DNA of 64,000 nt from Haematococcus lacustris (taxonomy: Eukaryota > Chlorophyta > Chlorophyceae > Chlamydomonadales > Haematococcaceae), in contig JASKMD010000003.1 of assembly GCA_030144725.1 (NCBI GenBank), positions 14,528,496 through 14,592,495 on the forward strand, in the 5' to 3' direction. The translations under genes and the position numbers were made by a program. Positions 36,351 through 46,973 of the stretch are shown here, piece by piece. Under the pieces are notes generated by a model, which was given only the letters and a program-made list of their open reading frames with translations, did no database searches and had not been told where the DNA came from. Position 1 is the first letter of the stretch; each line of letters opens with the position of its first letter.

Positions 36351-37103
36351 GGTCCCGGTTGAGTAGTGCTGGGTTGTACAGGGGCGCCAGGTGGGCAGAA
36401 GCTGGACAGAGCAAGCATGCAGGGTAGCCTGTGGGGTGGGGAGTGAGATGCTGGAGAGGAGAGTGCTGGTTCAGGTATAGCATACTGCCAGCATGCTGGG
36501 TGGTTGTCTAGACCTCCGTGTGGTCATCTACCTATGACACCATGTGCCGCAGGCCTCCCCCTGGCTGGCCTGGGCATGCAGTTGTGCATTATGAAACCCA
36601 TGCATTGCGCCTGCTTTGAACGTCATGGGCATTGCGAGTACTGCCTGTCAGGGTCATGTGAATCAATGTTGCAGTATGCTTTAGGCTCATGTGATTTTCC
36701 AATAAGGTGGGCATGCTAGTGTTTCAGTGCGTGTTGTTTATCGCTGCTGCTGCTGATGTATGCTGGATAGGTCTATGTTTGTGTTTTGATTATTCTATGT
36801 ATGCTCATGCTAGAATTGTCCGCGGAATAGGAGCTGTGCGTCCAGCATTGATGCAAGTGAAGGTTTGCTTGGAAAGCTGCATGGAAAGTTGCGTGGCTTG
36901 CAATAGGTGAGGGTGCTCGTAAGAGTGGTCGCGATCATGACGGGATCCATCATATGTAAATAACACGCCCTGATGTGGCCCAGCTTTAATGCGCATTACC
37001 TGCACCAGGCTGGCCGCTTGGTGGTGTGCTTATAGGCGAAATTAGAAGAAGAAAAGAAAAATGAAGTCCTAGTGGGGAGACCTGACGCACGTGTGTACTG
37101 CAC
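36351..37103 (+). other. UVDE 3' region
   Basis: Between the UVDE stop and element B, no gene seen. A TGTAA at 36955-36959 is the nearest good green-algal polyadenylation signal, about 600 bases after the stop. Confidence 0.45.
36955..36959 (+). terminator. candidate TGTAA polyadenylation signal for UVDE
   Basis: TGTAA is the common poly(A) signal of chlorophyte nuclear genes. Chosen for position only. Confidence 0.35.
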
Positions 37104-37235
37104 CACACAGGCAAATTAGTGCGGATATTCGTCATCCTAGGGGGGTAGTTTTTTGATGCGGTTCGCCTCGGATTGTCCTTGCGACTCCAACGCCACTTGA
37201 CGCTTGTTGAAATTCTGAGTGTTTGAGCAGTTGGA

Positions 37236-37350
37236 GTGTAGGTACCTACAGTACTGTAGATGTCTACAGTACTGTAGATGTCTACAGTACTGTAGACACC
37301 TACAGTACTGTAGTTGTCTACAGTACTGTAGACATCTACAGTACTGTAGG
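37236..37350. repeat. subterminal palindrome array B1
   Basis: Six TACAGTACTGTA units with spacers GATGTC, GACACC, GTTGTC and GACATC. Matches A3. Confidence 0.93.
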
Positions 37351-37586
37351 TCAGATTTGACAAGGTCTCTTGTAAATAGGGTACCATGCTGTTCTCCACA
37401 TTCAAACCACCATTTGCTACCGCGATTGCACCGTCAGCTTCTGCGTGCTATCAAAGCGTCGAAGCGTAGGCCCGCAAGCTCGATATGGGTATTTGTGCCG
37501 AAAGTTGTGTCCACGCAATAAGGTCGCCATAGGGAGCTACATACATACGTGTAAGGTCTAAGGCCGGGGCCCTTCTCTATCGCAAG

Positions 37587-37600
37587 CTAGGTCCGTTCTG
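37587..37600 (+). repeat. target-site duplication, left copy
   Basis: CTAGGTCCGTTCTG directly before the LINE. The same 14 bases follow the LINE at 41640-41653, and occur once, uninterrupted and in inverse orientation, in element A at 23287-23300. Confidence 0.9.
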
Positions 37601-40600
37601 ATGTGGCACACGCCCACATCTCGAGGAGCATGCTGCACAAACAAATCACATGGCTCAATACCCAGGCAAGCACACAAGGACACCGCATGCTCACCCTCCT
37701 TCATCACACCCTTAGAGCACGGCAGCTAGTCTATGCCTCTATATCCGGGCTATCGGCCACGGAAGAGGGGCTACCTCTCTATCATGAAGAATGCCAAACA
37801 CTCGGCCGCCTCATCACACAGGCCAGCAGCTCTCAAGCACACGATGTCGTCAGCGCCAGCATCACCTGCCTCAAAAGCCTAGGCGTCACGCACGCTTCTG
37901 AACTCAGCTGCAAGGGAAACACACACATCATCACCGGTAGCATGCTCACATCGAAGTACGGAAAAAAGGTCAAGCAGAAGCACATCATCGCCCTCAACAA
38001 ACTTGCAGCCATGGCGGCCCAACCCTCATGCCCAGACGCGACCGCAACGCGTGCCATCCGAGACAGCCGCAACACATCACTCGACCTCCCGCCCGACCAA
38101 CGCAAAATCACAACATGGGCCGCGGGCCTCACGGAACTTGCGCCCACACCCGCAGTGCCAGACACCAAAACTCGCTATATGGATATGAAAGCGTATGCGG
38201 CCATGCACGCAACGCAACCAGCAACGGCGGACCGGGCCGCAGCGGCACCCGCAGTCCATGACGCCACTAGGACGAGCTCACGACTACTGAAACGAGAGCA
38301 ACGAGCAACACAATCGGCCCCAACGAAGCCCACGCCACCCAAGGCGGGCACGAAACGGAACAATGAGGGCAGACAGACCCAAACTATCCCGCAGGATATA
38401 GTGCGCATAGTAGGCCTTGACCTCCCAGGCCTCTCCAGCTGGAAGGTGGATAAAGCCTGCCGATGTAAACCCAAGAACCTAGGCTGCATACTAGGGGCCA
38501 TGTACGGCCACCAAGAGGCCATAACCAGCATAGATGGCTGGCAATGGGACGGCATCAACAAGGAAAACTACTACAAGGTGCATTGGAAGCCCACAGTCAT
38601 AGATAGATGGGCCTTACCACTATGTGCAGAAGAAGGCTATACACCCACACACATAGAGACCATCAGCAGGGAAGAGGCTAAGGACGTATGCACTTGTGAG
38701 CTGTGCTGGCTACCAAGAGGAGACAGCCCAACGTGCCACAACTGCAAGAGGGCCTACCACCCAGCCTGCCTAGAGGAAGCCCACCTGTCAGGACACAAGG
38801 AACCAGGATACTGGCTGTGCCCTATATGCAAGTTTGGCAGCAATGACTTTAAGACAACCATGCGCCAGTCAGCGCACTCGGACCTCATACGAGTACACTG
38901 GCAACCCACTCTCGAACCGGCGCCGCTCATCATGGCACACCTGGACTACATGGCAAAGCGCAACGACTACGACGAGGAAAACAGGCAGATACAAGAGGCC
39001 AGACATGCGAGACCCGACGCGCACCTTCCGGCCCACACCCGACAGGGACTACCGGACCCGCACACCTGGCTACCCCGGTGCACCAACCTGCACTCGAAGG
39101 CCACCTTTCACACCTACCCCATCAACCCGCAGACGGACATCGTCGGGACGGGCAACTGCGAAACCTTCCTCCAACTTCACCCTCACATGACCGCCCCCGC
39201 GATGAGCCTCAGCACGGGGGAGCCCATTATGCCACGGCAAGACTTAGTGCAACACGTAACGGTCCACGACGAGTCGGGTCGCACAGTCGGCCTCCTGACA
39301 AAAGACCAACACCAACAACTACACGCTTGGTTACAACACACACCACACACACGCAACCTGGCCACAGAGGTAGTGGCCCTACTAAGGAGACAAGACGCAC
39401 AGAGCAGCCACCACCCCATGAGAGGGGCACAAGACAAAGCCCTTAACACCCTACACACCACACGAAGCTTTCCAAGCACCGTGCAAAGATGGGCTGATCC
39501 ACTCACAGTTAGACCAGAAACCACCACCTATTGGAGCCCTGACACCAACGACACGGCCTTTGGGGCTCACCACAACTGCCTACTGGTACGCCACACTGGC
39601 TTATCCACATGGAATGTACCGGCAGACGATGCAGTGGCACTTAAATGCGTCAACCATGCTATACACTCAGCTACTCAAGAGGAGGCCATGGCAACCATCA
39701 TGCTGATCCCTGGGAAAAAGGGCATCTCCTACCCTAAACACATTGACACCCTGCGGCGCTACCCTGAGTACTGCCAGCACCTGGCTAGCATACCCCCCAC
39801 CAAGACCAGATGCCCCAAGCCAGGCAAGCACGCCAAACTCCACATCTACGTCATCTGGAATGCAGCAGGACAACAACTCGTCACCAAAGGCAACCCCCAA
39901 GGTTGGCTGGCTAGCACTGCCACTGCCCTCCACCCTCAACGAGACACACACCCAATCCGCAACAGACCAACGAATCAAAGCCAGCCGGCCACACCCGCTA
40001 GCGGTCACAAACAACACATACGCCTGCCGTTGGACAGGGACCTCCCCACCTCGGGACACCAACGTAGCCACAACCAGCTCACGGAACACTCCACGACACA
40101 GCCACGGATGGCCATCACCGAATGGGCCACGATCGCGTACTCGGACGGCAGCTGCATTAAGACCTCGGGGGCAGCCCCGGCGAGCGTCGGGGCGGGGGTC
40201 TATATCCCGGAGAACAACATCCTCATCACAGTCGCCCTGGACGACCCAGAAAGCAACACCATCAACAAGGCAGAACTCACAGCGATACACGCGGCACTCA
40301 AAGCAGGGGCCAAACGCATCGCCACCGACAGCCTTTGCTCCCTCTACCAGATCCGCAGAGCCCTCGCTAACCCGATGTCGCTCATCACCCACAGACACAA
40401 CGACATTCTGACAGCCATCGCTACCCTTATCATCGACAGCCCCGTGACAATCCAATTCTATAAAGTCAGGGCCCACTCGGGCATCATCGGCAACGAAGGC
40501 GCCGATGCCCTCGCCAAGCACGCGGCGCTACACCCAGAGCTCGCCAACACCCCGGCCTACAGCCCAACCACACGGAGAGAGACGAAGAACTGGCTCAGCA

Positions 40601-41639
40601 ACGCAGCCGACGGCGACTCCCCCGCCCCATTGCCGGACTGCCGCCAAAGCGTGCGGGAACACATGCACCGCAAACACAAGTTGGGCCTTGCCAACCAAGA
40701 CAGTATCTACTACCAAATGTCCCAAGAAATTAAGAAGGTCGCAGCAACAGGAGCTGGCGAAAGGGTGATGATCGACACGAACATCCCCACCCACGCGCAA
40801 CGCACTGCCCTACTCTACCGCACCGGAGGGCTATACAACCAAAAACTAGCTATGCGCTGGAAACGGGCGACGGATGCCCGATGCCCACTCTGCGGGGAAG
40901 CGGATAGTGCCACTCACCTCCTCTCGGGCTGCAACGAGACACTACCGCTGGTGCAAGAAAGGCACAACGGGGCGGGCCGCCTCATCACTAAAGCTATAAG
41001 CAAGGGAACCCTAGGCGGATACATCAGCTTCGCGGACACCGGCAGCTGGGAGAAGGGCGCAAAGGAAAGCCTGGACCTCCCGAGCGACACGCTACACACA
41101 ACACTCCGAACACTCGGACTGAAACCAGACGATACTAAACACACCACCAGGCCGGATATCCTCATGGTGCTCCCTCATAAGAAGGCAAGCAAGGAAGGCA
41201 AGGACACCAAGCTGGTCAATATCATAGAAATCAAATACTGCTCGGACTCACGGTGGACGGACCAATTAAACAAGGCACTCACTCAACACACCCACTTAGC
41301 CGAGACCATACGCAAGGAAGACCATATGGTCGCTATCATACCTATCCTACTAGGCATAGGTGGCATAACCTACGAAGCGCACACACGGCAACACCTCTTG
41401 GCCCTAGGGATTACACAGGCCAACACTACCAAGCTGCTCAACAAGTTAACTAGACACGCTGTGGAGGCAGCCCACTCCATTGCAAAGACAAGCTACAGAC
41501 TCAGGGCTAACCAAGGGGGGGGAGGGTAGGGGGGACGCCTCTTCTTTGGTTGGATGGTGGGAGCAGGCCGCGCCCCAGGCGGTAGCTCCTCCCTTAATGC
41601 ACGCCGGTGAATACCGGAGTAGTCTTCTTCTTCTTTCTT
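37601..41639 (+). mobile_element. 5'-truncated LINE (non-LTR) insertion
   Basis: A 4,039-bp insertion bounded by a 14-bp target duplication and ending in a CTT-rich 3' tail (TCTTCTTCTTCTTTCTTC). The reading frame is already open at its first base, as expected for 5' truncation during target-primed reverse transcription. It sits in element B only; element A has the empty site, so it inserted after the two copies separated. Confidence 0.85.
37603..41529 (+). CDS. LINE C-terminal polyprotein: PHD finger, RNase H, CCHC knuckle, PD-(D/E)XK-like nuclease
   Basis: One uninterrupted frame of 1,308 codons without a native start; the first ATG is at 37630. Residues ~363-409 form a PHD-type zinc finger (CTCELCW, CHNCKRAYHPAC, then WLCPICK). 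Residues ~840-970 are RNase HI (AYSDGSC, KAELTAIHAAL, ATDSLC, HSGIIGNEGAD: the D-E-D-D set). Residues ~1094-1110 are CPLCGEADSATHLLSGC, a C-x2-C-x7-H-x4-C knuckle like that before the endonuclease of R2-type LINEs. Then RPDIL (~1183) and IIEIKYC (~1209) give the PD...ExK pattern of a restriction-like nuclease. No reverse-transcriptase motif is present; it was presumably lost with the 5' end. The order RNase H, CCHC, nuclease recalls the Dualen/RandI LINEs described from Chlamydomonas. The absence of stops suggests a recent insertion. Confidence 0.82.
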   Translation: MAHAHISRSMLHKQITWLNTQASTQGHRMLTLLHHTLRARQLVYASISGLSATEEGLPLYHEECQTLGRLITQASSSQAHDVVSASITCLKSLGVTHASELSCKGNTHIITGSMLTSKYGKKVKQKHIIALNKLAAMAAQPSCPDATATRAIRDSRNTSLDLPPDQRKITTWAAGLTELAPTPAVPDTKTRYMDMKAYAAMHATQPATADRAAAAPAVHDATRTSSRLLKREQRATQSAPTKPTPPKAGTKRNNEGRQTQTIPQDIVRIVGLDLPGLSSWKVDKACRCKPKNLGCILGAMYGHQEAITSIDGWQWDGINKENYYKVHWKPTVIDRWALPLCAEEGYTPTHIETISREEAKDVCTCELCWLPRGDSPTCHNCKRAYHPACLEEAHLSGHKEPGYWLCPICKFGSNDFKTTMRQSAHSDLIRVHWQPTLEPAPLIMAHLDYMAKRNDYDEENRQIQEARHARPDAHLPAHTRQGLPDPHTWLPRCTNLHSKATFHTYPINPQTDIVGTGNCETFLQLHPHMTAPAMSLSTGEPIMPRQDLVQHVTVHDESGRTVGLLTKDQHQQLHAWLQHTPHTRNLATEVVALLRRQDAQSSHHPMRGAQDKALNTLHTTRSFPSTVQRWADPLTVRPETTTYWSPDTNDTAFGAHHNCLLVRHTGLSTWNVPADDAVALKCVNHAIHSATQEEAMATIMLIPGKKGISYPKHIDTLRRYPEYCQHLASIPPTKTRCPKPGKHAKLHIYVIWNAAGQQLVTKGNPQGWLASTATALHPQRDTHPIRNRPTNQSQPATPASGHKQHIRLPLDRDLPTSGHQRSHNQLTEHSTTQPRMAITEWATIAYSDGSCIKTSGAAPASVGAGVYIPENNILITVALDDPESNTINKAELTAIHAALKAGAKRIATDSLCSLYQIRRALANPMSLITHRHNDILTAIATLIIDSPVTIQFYKVRAHSGIIGNEGADALAKHAALHPELANTPAYSPTTRRETKNWLSNAADGDSPAPLPDCRQSVREHMHRKHKLGLANQDSIYYQMSQEIKKVAATGAGERVMIDTNIPTHAQRTALLYRTGGLYNQKLAMRWKRATDARCPLCGEADSATHLLSGCNETLPLVQERHNGAGRLITKAISKGTLGGYISFADTGSWEKGAKESLDLPSDTLHTTLRTLGLKPDDTKHTTRPDILMVLPHKKASKEGKDTKLVNIIEIKYCSDSRWTDQLNKALTQHTHLAETIRKEDHMVAIIPILLGIGGITYEAHTRQHLLALGITQANTTKLLNKLTRHAVEAAHSIAKTSYRLRANQGGGG

Positions 41640-41653
41640 CTAGGTCCGTTCTG
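41640..41653 (+). repeat. target-site duplication, right copy
   Basis: Identical to 37587-37600. Confidence 0.9.
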
Positions 41654-41868
41654 TCGGTTGTACTGGGTACCTCGGCTTGCAAGCTCCCGCAAAGCTGTGG
41701 ATGTTGATGATGCCCCGCAATCACAACAACCTCCTGCACCGCACCCTCCCGTGTAATATCGAGTGCGGCAGAGATTGCCCCAAAGTTGTTTGCGGTTGGC
41801 CCTCAACCATCCATCATTACATCTAACCTCACATCATTACATCATGACTCTTAGCCTCCATCATTACA

Positions 41869-42069
41869 TCACCACTTGTGGTCCTGCCAATCACTGCATG
41901 CATGGTATGGGCAAGGGATCTGACTCTTGCAAGGGCTGGTCTCAGGGTCGATACCTAACCCTAGAGGCTGAATAATGCTGGGCTCGGCAACATAGGCACG
42001 CTTTGTTGTCAGCGCATTTGCATAGCACTGTCGGGATAGCAAACGAGCTTGGGCTACATTGAGTTGTTC
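41869..42069 (-). CDS. conserved 66-residue terminal exon of the element
   Basis: After the acceptor CCATGCAG the frame reads EQLNVAQARLLSRQCYANAL... and ends ...ACSDWQDHKW before TGA. The same exon, frameshifted, is in element A at 22860. Its composition is unlike the surrounding repeats. It looks like the last coding exon of a protein once encoded by the element; function unknown. Upstream exons could not be found among the repeat tracts. Confidence 0.5.
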   Translation of the reverse strand, partial: EQLNVAQARLLSRQCYANALTTKRAYVAEPSIIQPLGLGIDPETSPCKSQIPCPYHACSDWQDHKW

Positions 42070-42122
42070 CTGCATGGGGGTGAAGGGGGCATGGGGGTAA
42101 GGATGCATGGGGGGAAGGCAGC

Positions 42123-43034
42123 TACAGTACTGTAGGGGTCTACAGTACTGTAGACACCTACAGTACTGTAGACACCTACAGTACTGTAGACACCTACAGT
42201 ACTGTAGACATCTACAGTACTGTAGACACCTACAGTACTGTAGACATCTACAGTACTGTAGACATCTACAGTACTGTAGACACCTACAGTACTGTAGACA
42301 CCTACAGTACTGTAGACACCTACAGTACTGTAGACATCTACAGTACTGTAGACACCTACAGTACTGTAGACACCTACAGTACTGTAGACACCTACAGTAC
42401 TGTAGGTGTCTACAGTACTGTAGGTGTCTACAGTACTGTAGACACCTACAGTACTGTAGACACCTACAGTACTGTAGACACCTACAGTACTGTAGACACC
42501 TACAGTACTGTAGACACCTACAGTACTGTAGACATCTACAGTACTGTAGACACCTACAGTACTGTAGACACCTACAGTACTGTAGACATCTACAGTACTG
42601 TAGACACCTACAGTACTGTAGACACCTACAGTACTGTAGACACCTACAGTACTGTAGACATCTACAGTACTGTAGACACCTACAGTACTGTAGACACCTA
42701 CAGTACTGTAGACACCTACAGTACTGTAGACACCTACAGTACTGTAGACACCTACAGTACTGTAGACACCTACAGTACTGTAGACACCTACAGTACTGTA
42801 GACACCTACAGTACTGTAGACACCTACAGTACTGTAGACATCTACAGTACTGTAGACACCTACAGTACTGTAGACACCTACAGTACTGTAGACACCTACA
42901 GTACTGTAGACATCTACAGTACTGTAGACACCTACAGTACTGTAGACACCTACAGTACTGTAGACACCTACAGTACTGTAGACACCTACAGTACTGTAGA
43001 CATCTACAGTACTGTAGACACCTACAGTACTGTA
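42123..43034. repeat. central palindrome array B2
   Basis: About 50 copies of the 18-bp unit TACAGTACTGTAGACACC / GACATC. More uniform than its partner A2, and with mostly GACACC spacers. Confidence 0.95.
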
Positions 43035-43035
43035 G

Positions 43036-43605
43036 GCAGCAGCAGCATGGGTGGCAGCAGCAGCAGGGGGGGGGGCAGCAGCAGCAGTAGGGGGGCAGCA
43101 GCAGCAGCAGGGGCGCAGCAGCAGCAGCAGTAGGGGGGCAGCAGCAGCAGCAGCAGGGGGGCAGCAGCAGCAGGGGGGCAGCAGCAGCAGCAGCAGTAGG
43201 GGGGCAGCAGCAGCAGCAGCAGGGGGGCAGCAGCAGCAGCAGGGGGGCAGCAGCAGCAGCAGCAGTAGGGGGGCAGCAGCAGCAGCAGCAGTAGGGGGGC
43301 AGTAGCAGCAGCAGCAGGGGGGCAGCAGCAGCAGCAGCAGTAGGGGGGCAGCAGCAGCAGCAGCAGGGGGGCAGCAGCAGCAGCAGGGGGGCAGCAGCAG
43401 CAGCAGCAGTAGGGGGGCAGCAGCAGCAGCAGCAGCAGCAGTAGGGGGGCAGTAGCAGCAGCGGCAGGGGGGCAGCAGCAGCAGCAGCAGTAGGGGGGCA
43501 GCAGCAGCAGCAGCAGCAGTAGGGGGGCAGCAGCAGCAGCAGCAGGGGGGCAGCAGCAGCAGCAGGGGGGCAGCAGCAGCAGCAGCAGGGGCGCAGCAGC
43601 AGCAG
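43036..43605. repeat. expanded CAG-block repeat of element B
   Basis: About two dozen units of (CAG)3-8 TA GGGGGG, roughly 21-24 bp each. Four times longer than in element A. Confidence 0.9.
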
Positions 43606-43906
43606 ATATAGTAGGGGCACTGTAGCACCTACCTACCTTTTGGCTGCTTGATGACTGCTGCTAGGAAGGGGGGGGAGTGGAAGAGTGAAGGCGGGGAGGG
43701 GGGGTAGATGTGGAAGGCGGGAGGTGGGAGGCAGGGAGGCGGGAGACGGGGAGGCGGGAGGCAGGGAGGCGGGAGGTGGGGAGGCGGGAGGCTCAACCGG
43801 GTTGGGCTGGGCGGGGGTGGGTTGGGTTGGGGGCATGGGTTTGGGTGGGTGGGGGCATGGGTTGGGGGCATGGGTTGGGGTGGGTGGGGGCATGGGTGGG
43901 GGTGGG

Positions 43907-44058
43907 GGCAGGGGCGGGGGCGGGGGCGGGGGCGGGGGCGGGGGCGGGGGCGGGGGCGGGGGCGGGGGCGGGGGCGGGGGCGGGGGCGGGGGCGGGGGCG
44001 GGGGCGGGGGCGGGGGCGGGGGTGGGGGCGGGGGCGGGGGCGGGGGCGGGGGCGGGGG
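43907..44058 (+). repeat. (GGGGGC)n array
   Basis: About 25 GGGGGC hexamers. The strand carries regularly spaced G5 runs, able in principle to form G-quadruplexes. No counterpart is seen in element A. Confidence 0.93.
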
Positions 44059-44990
44059 AGGATGAATTGGGAGGGGGTGGTTGTGTAGGGGAAAGGGAAG
44101 TGGAAGGGAGGTGCCCACTAGACCTGCAACCAAGGGGCGTGCACGTGCGGTAGGGTGACCAGGCTGGGCACTGTGTTAGCTATCACCGTGGCCTTACCTT
44201 TGTGGTCCTCCTGGCCTCCTACCTGCTCACACCAGGCAACATATCCCATGCGCCAGTGGGGTGGGACTGCGGTGGGGAGTGTAGGGTGTAGGGAAGGGAA
44301 GGTGGGGTGAGGTGGGGGTTGCGATGCCACGTCAATCGAAGGGTGGGAGAGGGGAAGAGGAGGCTTGACAAGTATGGGAGGGGAGAGGGAGGGAGAGGGG
44401 GAAGGGAGGGGTGGGAAGAGGGTGGGTGGGGTGGGCTTTCTCCTGGCTGCTGGGACGTCATAGGAGAGGTGACGGGGAGGGGGGAAGTGGGGGGTGGGTA
44501 GAGGTGGAAGTGGAGGGACGACAAGCTGGGCGTTGGTGGTGGGCGTGGGAAAGGGGAGGAAAAGGGGATGGGGAAGGGTGTGACGATCAATCCTGCAGCG
44601 GGACAAGGGGCATGCTAGCGGTTAAGGTGGGTACAGGTTGCCACATACCTGCACTCACCTTTTGCTGGGGTGTGGTGTATATGTGTGTGGGAGGAAGGGG
44701 AGGAAGGGGAGGGAAGGGAAGGGGAGGTCCATGGGGAGGGCGAGAGAAGTGGGGAAGAATGGCGGGAGGGCATCAGTAGTCTCAGGTGTAGGCGCACAAG
44801 ACCTGCGGCAACGGTGTGACGATTTGTCAACGGAAGCAAACATTGGACATGGGTACCGGATGCACTCACCAATAGAGTAGGGAGATGTAGAGCTGGCAGA
44901 TGGAGGGGCAGGTGTAGCAGCCCTCCATTACAACCCACCTTCGTTTTGTCCTCACCTCAGTAGGAAGTGCAGTGTGGGAGAGTAGGGTTG

Positions 44991-45330
44991 GGCTGGGCTG
45001 GGCTGGGCTGGGCTGGGCTGGGCTGGGGTGGGCTGGGCTGGGCTGGGCTGGGCTGGGCTGGGCTGGGGTGGGCTGGGCTGGGCTGGGCTGGGCTGGGCTG
45101 GGCTGGGCTGGGCTGGGCTGGGCTGGGCTGGGCTGGGCTGGGCTGGGCTGGGCTGGGCTGGGCTGGGCTGGGCTGGGCTGGGCTGGGCTGGGCTGGGCTG
45201 GGCTGGGCTGGGCTGGGCTGGGCTGGGCTGGGCTGGGCTGGGCTGGGCTGGGCTGGGCTGGGCTGGGCTGGGCTGGGCTGGGCTGGGCTGGGCTGGGCTG
45301 GGCTGGGCTGGGCTGGGCTGGGCTGGGCTG
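44991..45330 (-). repeat. (AGCCC)~68 array of element B
   Basis: Plus-strand GGGCT pentamers with two interruptions (GGGGT near 45027 and 45066). Partner of the 128-unit array in element A. Confidence 0.96.
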
Positions 45331-45389
45331 CAACACAAGGGAGGCAACACAAGGGAGGCAACAGTGGGAACGTTGTGAGAGGTGATGAA

Positions 45390-45442
45390 ATGGTGGTGGT
45401 GGTGGTGGTGGTGGTGGTGGTGGTGGTGGTGGTGGTGGTGGT
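45390..45442 (-). repeat. (GGT)n microsatellite
   Basis: About 17 GGT triplets, the inverted partner of the (CAC)n block at 20288. Confidence 0.95.
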
Positions 45443-46162
45443 GAGGGGGACTGGGAGGGGGGTACTAGGCGTGATTGTAAGACCTGCAGCAACCAGGTGT
45501 GGTAGCGGTTAGGCTGGATACTAAGGGCTATGCTGCGCAATGCTAGCTCCTTCTAAGCTCTTACCTTGGTCCTAAGCTCTTACCATGGTCCTTCTGGCCT
45601 CTTGGCTGCTCACAACACGTTGCACCTGCCTTGCGTTGGTGCATCAATGCTTGCGATTCGTTGCGGAGAATCGTTGCGAGGAAACTGGCCGCGAGGCTAG
45701 CTGCGATGCTGGCTGCGAGGCTGGCTACGAGGCTGGCTGCGAAACTGGCTGCGAGGCTGGCTGCGAGGAAAATGGCTGCGAGGCTGGCTGCGAGGTGAGA
45801 TCCTCGCACCGAGCTGCCTCACAGGTATGCTTCTGCGCTGCTGGACCAGCTGTGTGGCCGCGAGGTATGGGCTAGATGTGGCTGCCGAGTATGTGGCTGC
45901 GAGTATGTGGCTGCGAGTATGGGCTAGATGTGGCTGCGAGTATGGGTAACCTCGTGCGATGCCATCTGTGGACCAGCTGTGTGGCCGCGAGGTTGATTGC
46001 CGAGTATGTGGCTGCGAGTATGGGCTAGATGCGGCTGCGAGTATGGGTAACCTCGTGCGATGCCATCGCTGCAATACCGGCTACACGATGCTGCGACTAA
46101 GTGTTGGACGGATGCCTTGAATGCAAGTGAGATGTTCAGAATTTTTCCAAGTGCTTAAAGGC

Positions 46163-46838
46163 TACAGTACTGTAAGTGGTCTCTCGAGGTACCTCGAGGT
46201 ACCTCGAGGTACTGTAGATGTCTACAGTACTGTAGGTGTCTACAGTACTGTAGATGTCTACAGTACTGTAGATGTCTACAGTACTGTAGGTACCTACAGT
46301 ACTGTAAATGGTCTCTCGAGGTACCTCGAGGTACCTACAGTACTGTAGATGTCTACAGTACTGTAGATGTCTACAGTACTGTAGATGTCTACAGTACTCT
46401 AGGTGTCTACAGTACTGTAGGTGTCTACAGTACTGTAGGTACCTACAGTACTGTAAATGGTCTCTCGAGGTACCTCGAGGTACCTACAGTACTGTAGACA
46501 TCTACAGTACTGTAGATGTCTACAGTACTGTAGATGTCTACAGTACTGTAGATGTCTACAGTACTGTAGATGCCTACAGTACTGTGGATGTCTACAGTAC
46601 TGTACGTGGGCTCTCGGGGTACCTCGAGGTACCTACAGTACTGTAGATGTCTACAGTACTGTAGATGTCTACAGTACTGTAGATGTCTACAGTACTGTAA
46701 GTGGTCTCTCGAGGTACCCCGACAGTACTGTAGACACCTACAGTACTGTAGGTGCCTACAGTACTGTAGACATCTACAGTACTGTTCGTGTACTCGCGAG
46801 GTACCCCGACAGTACTGTAGACATCTACAGTACTGTAG
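46163..46838. repeat. subterminal palindrome array B3
   Basis: Mixed TACAGTACTGTA and GGTACCTCGA units like A1, about 135 bp inside the right end of element B, with more point changes than A1. Confidence 0.94.
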
Positions 46839-46973
46839 CATGGCCGTATCTCACCAACCGCGCAAAATCACGAATTTTAGTTTCAACCCCCAATCTTACA
46901 ATGCCTTCATTAGACTATGTACCAAGTCCGAGGCTCTGAATCTCAAAAATGCTGTTACTAATTTGCCTGAGTG

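Larger units (their letters stand above)
37104..46973 (-). mobile_element. element B: second copy of the repeat-built transposon, with a LINE inside
   Basis: Inverted copy of element A with the same 17-bp ends: CACACAGGCAAATTAGT at 37104 and the complement of CACTCAGGCAAATTAGT at 46973. AC flanks it on both sides, again a possible 2-bp target duplication. Corresponding blocks match A in reverse order: palindrome arrays, the AGCCC array, the (GGT)n block, the CTCGCAGCC block, and the coding exon. Differences are a 4,053-bp LINE insertion with its duplication, an expanded CAG block, a shorter AGCCC array and an extra (GGGGGC)n tract. Confidence 0.75.

Noticed and set aside
42123..43034. CRISPR-like regular array
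   Set aside because: The repeat is 12 bp with 6-bp spacers that are themselves near-identical, in a eukaryotic transposon; no spacer diversity and no cas genes.
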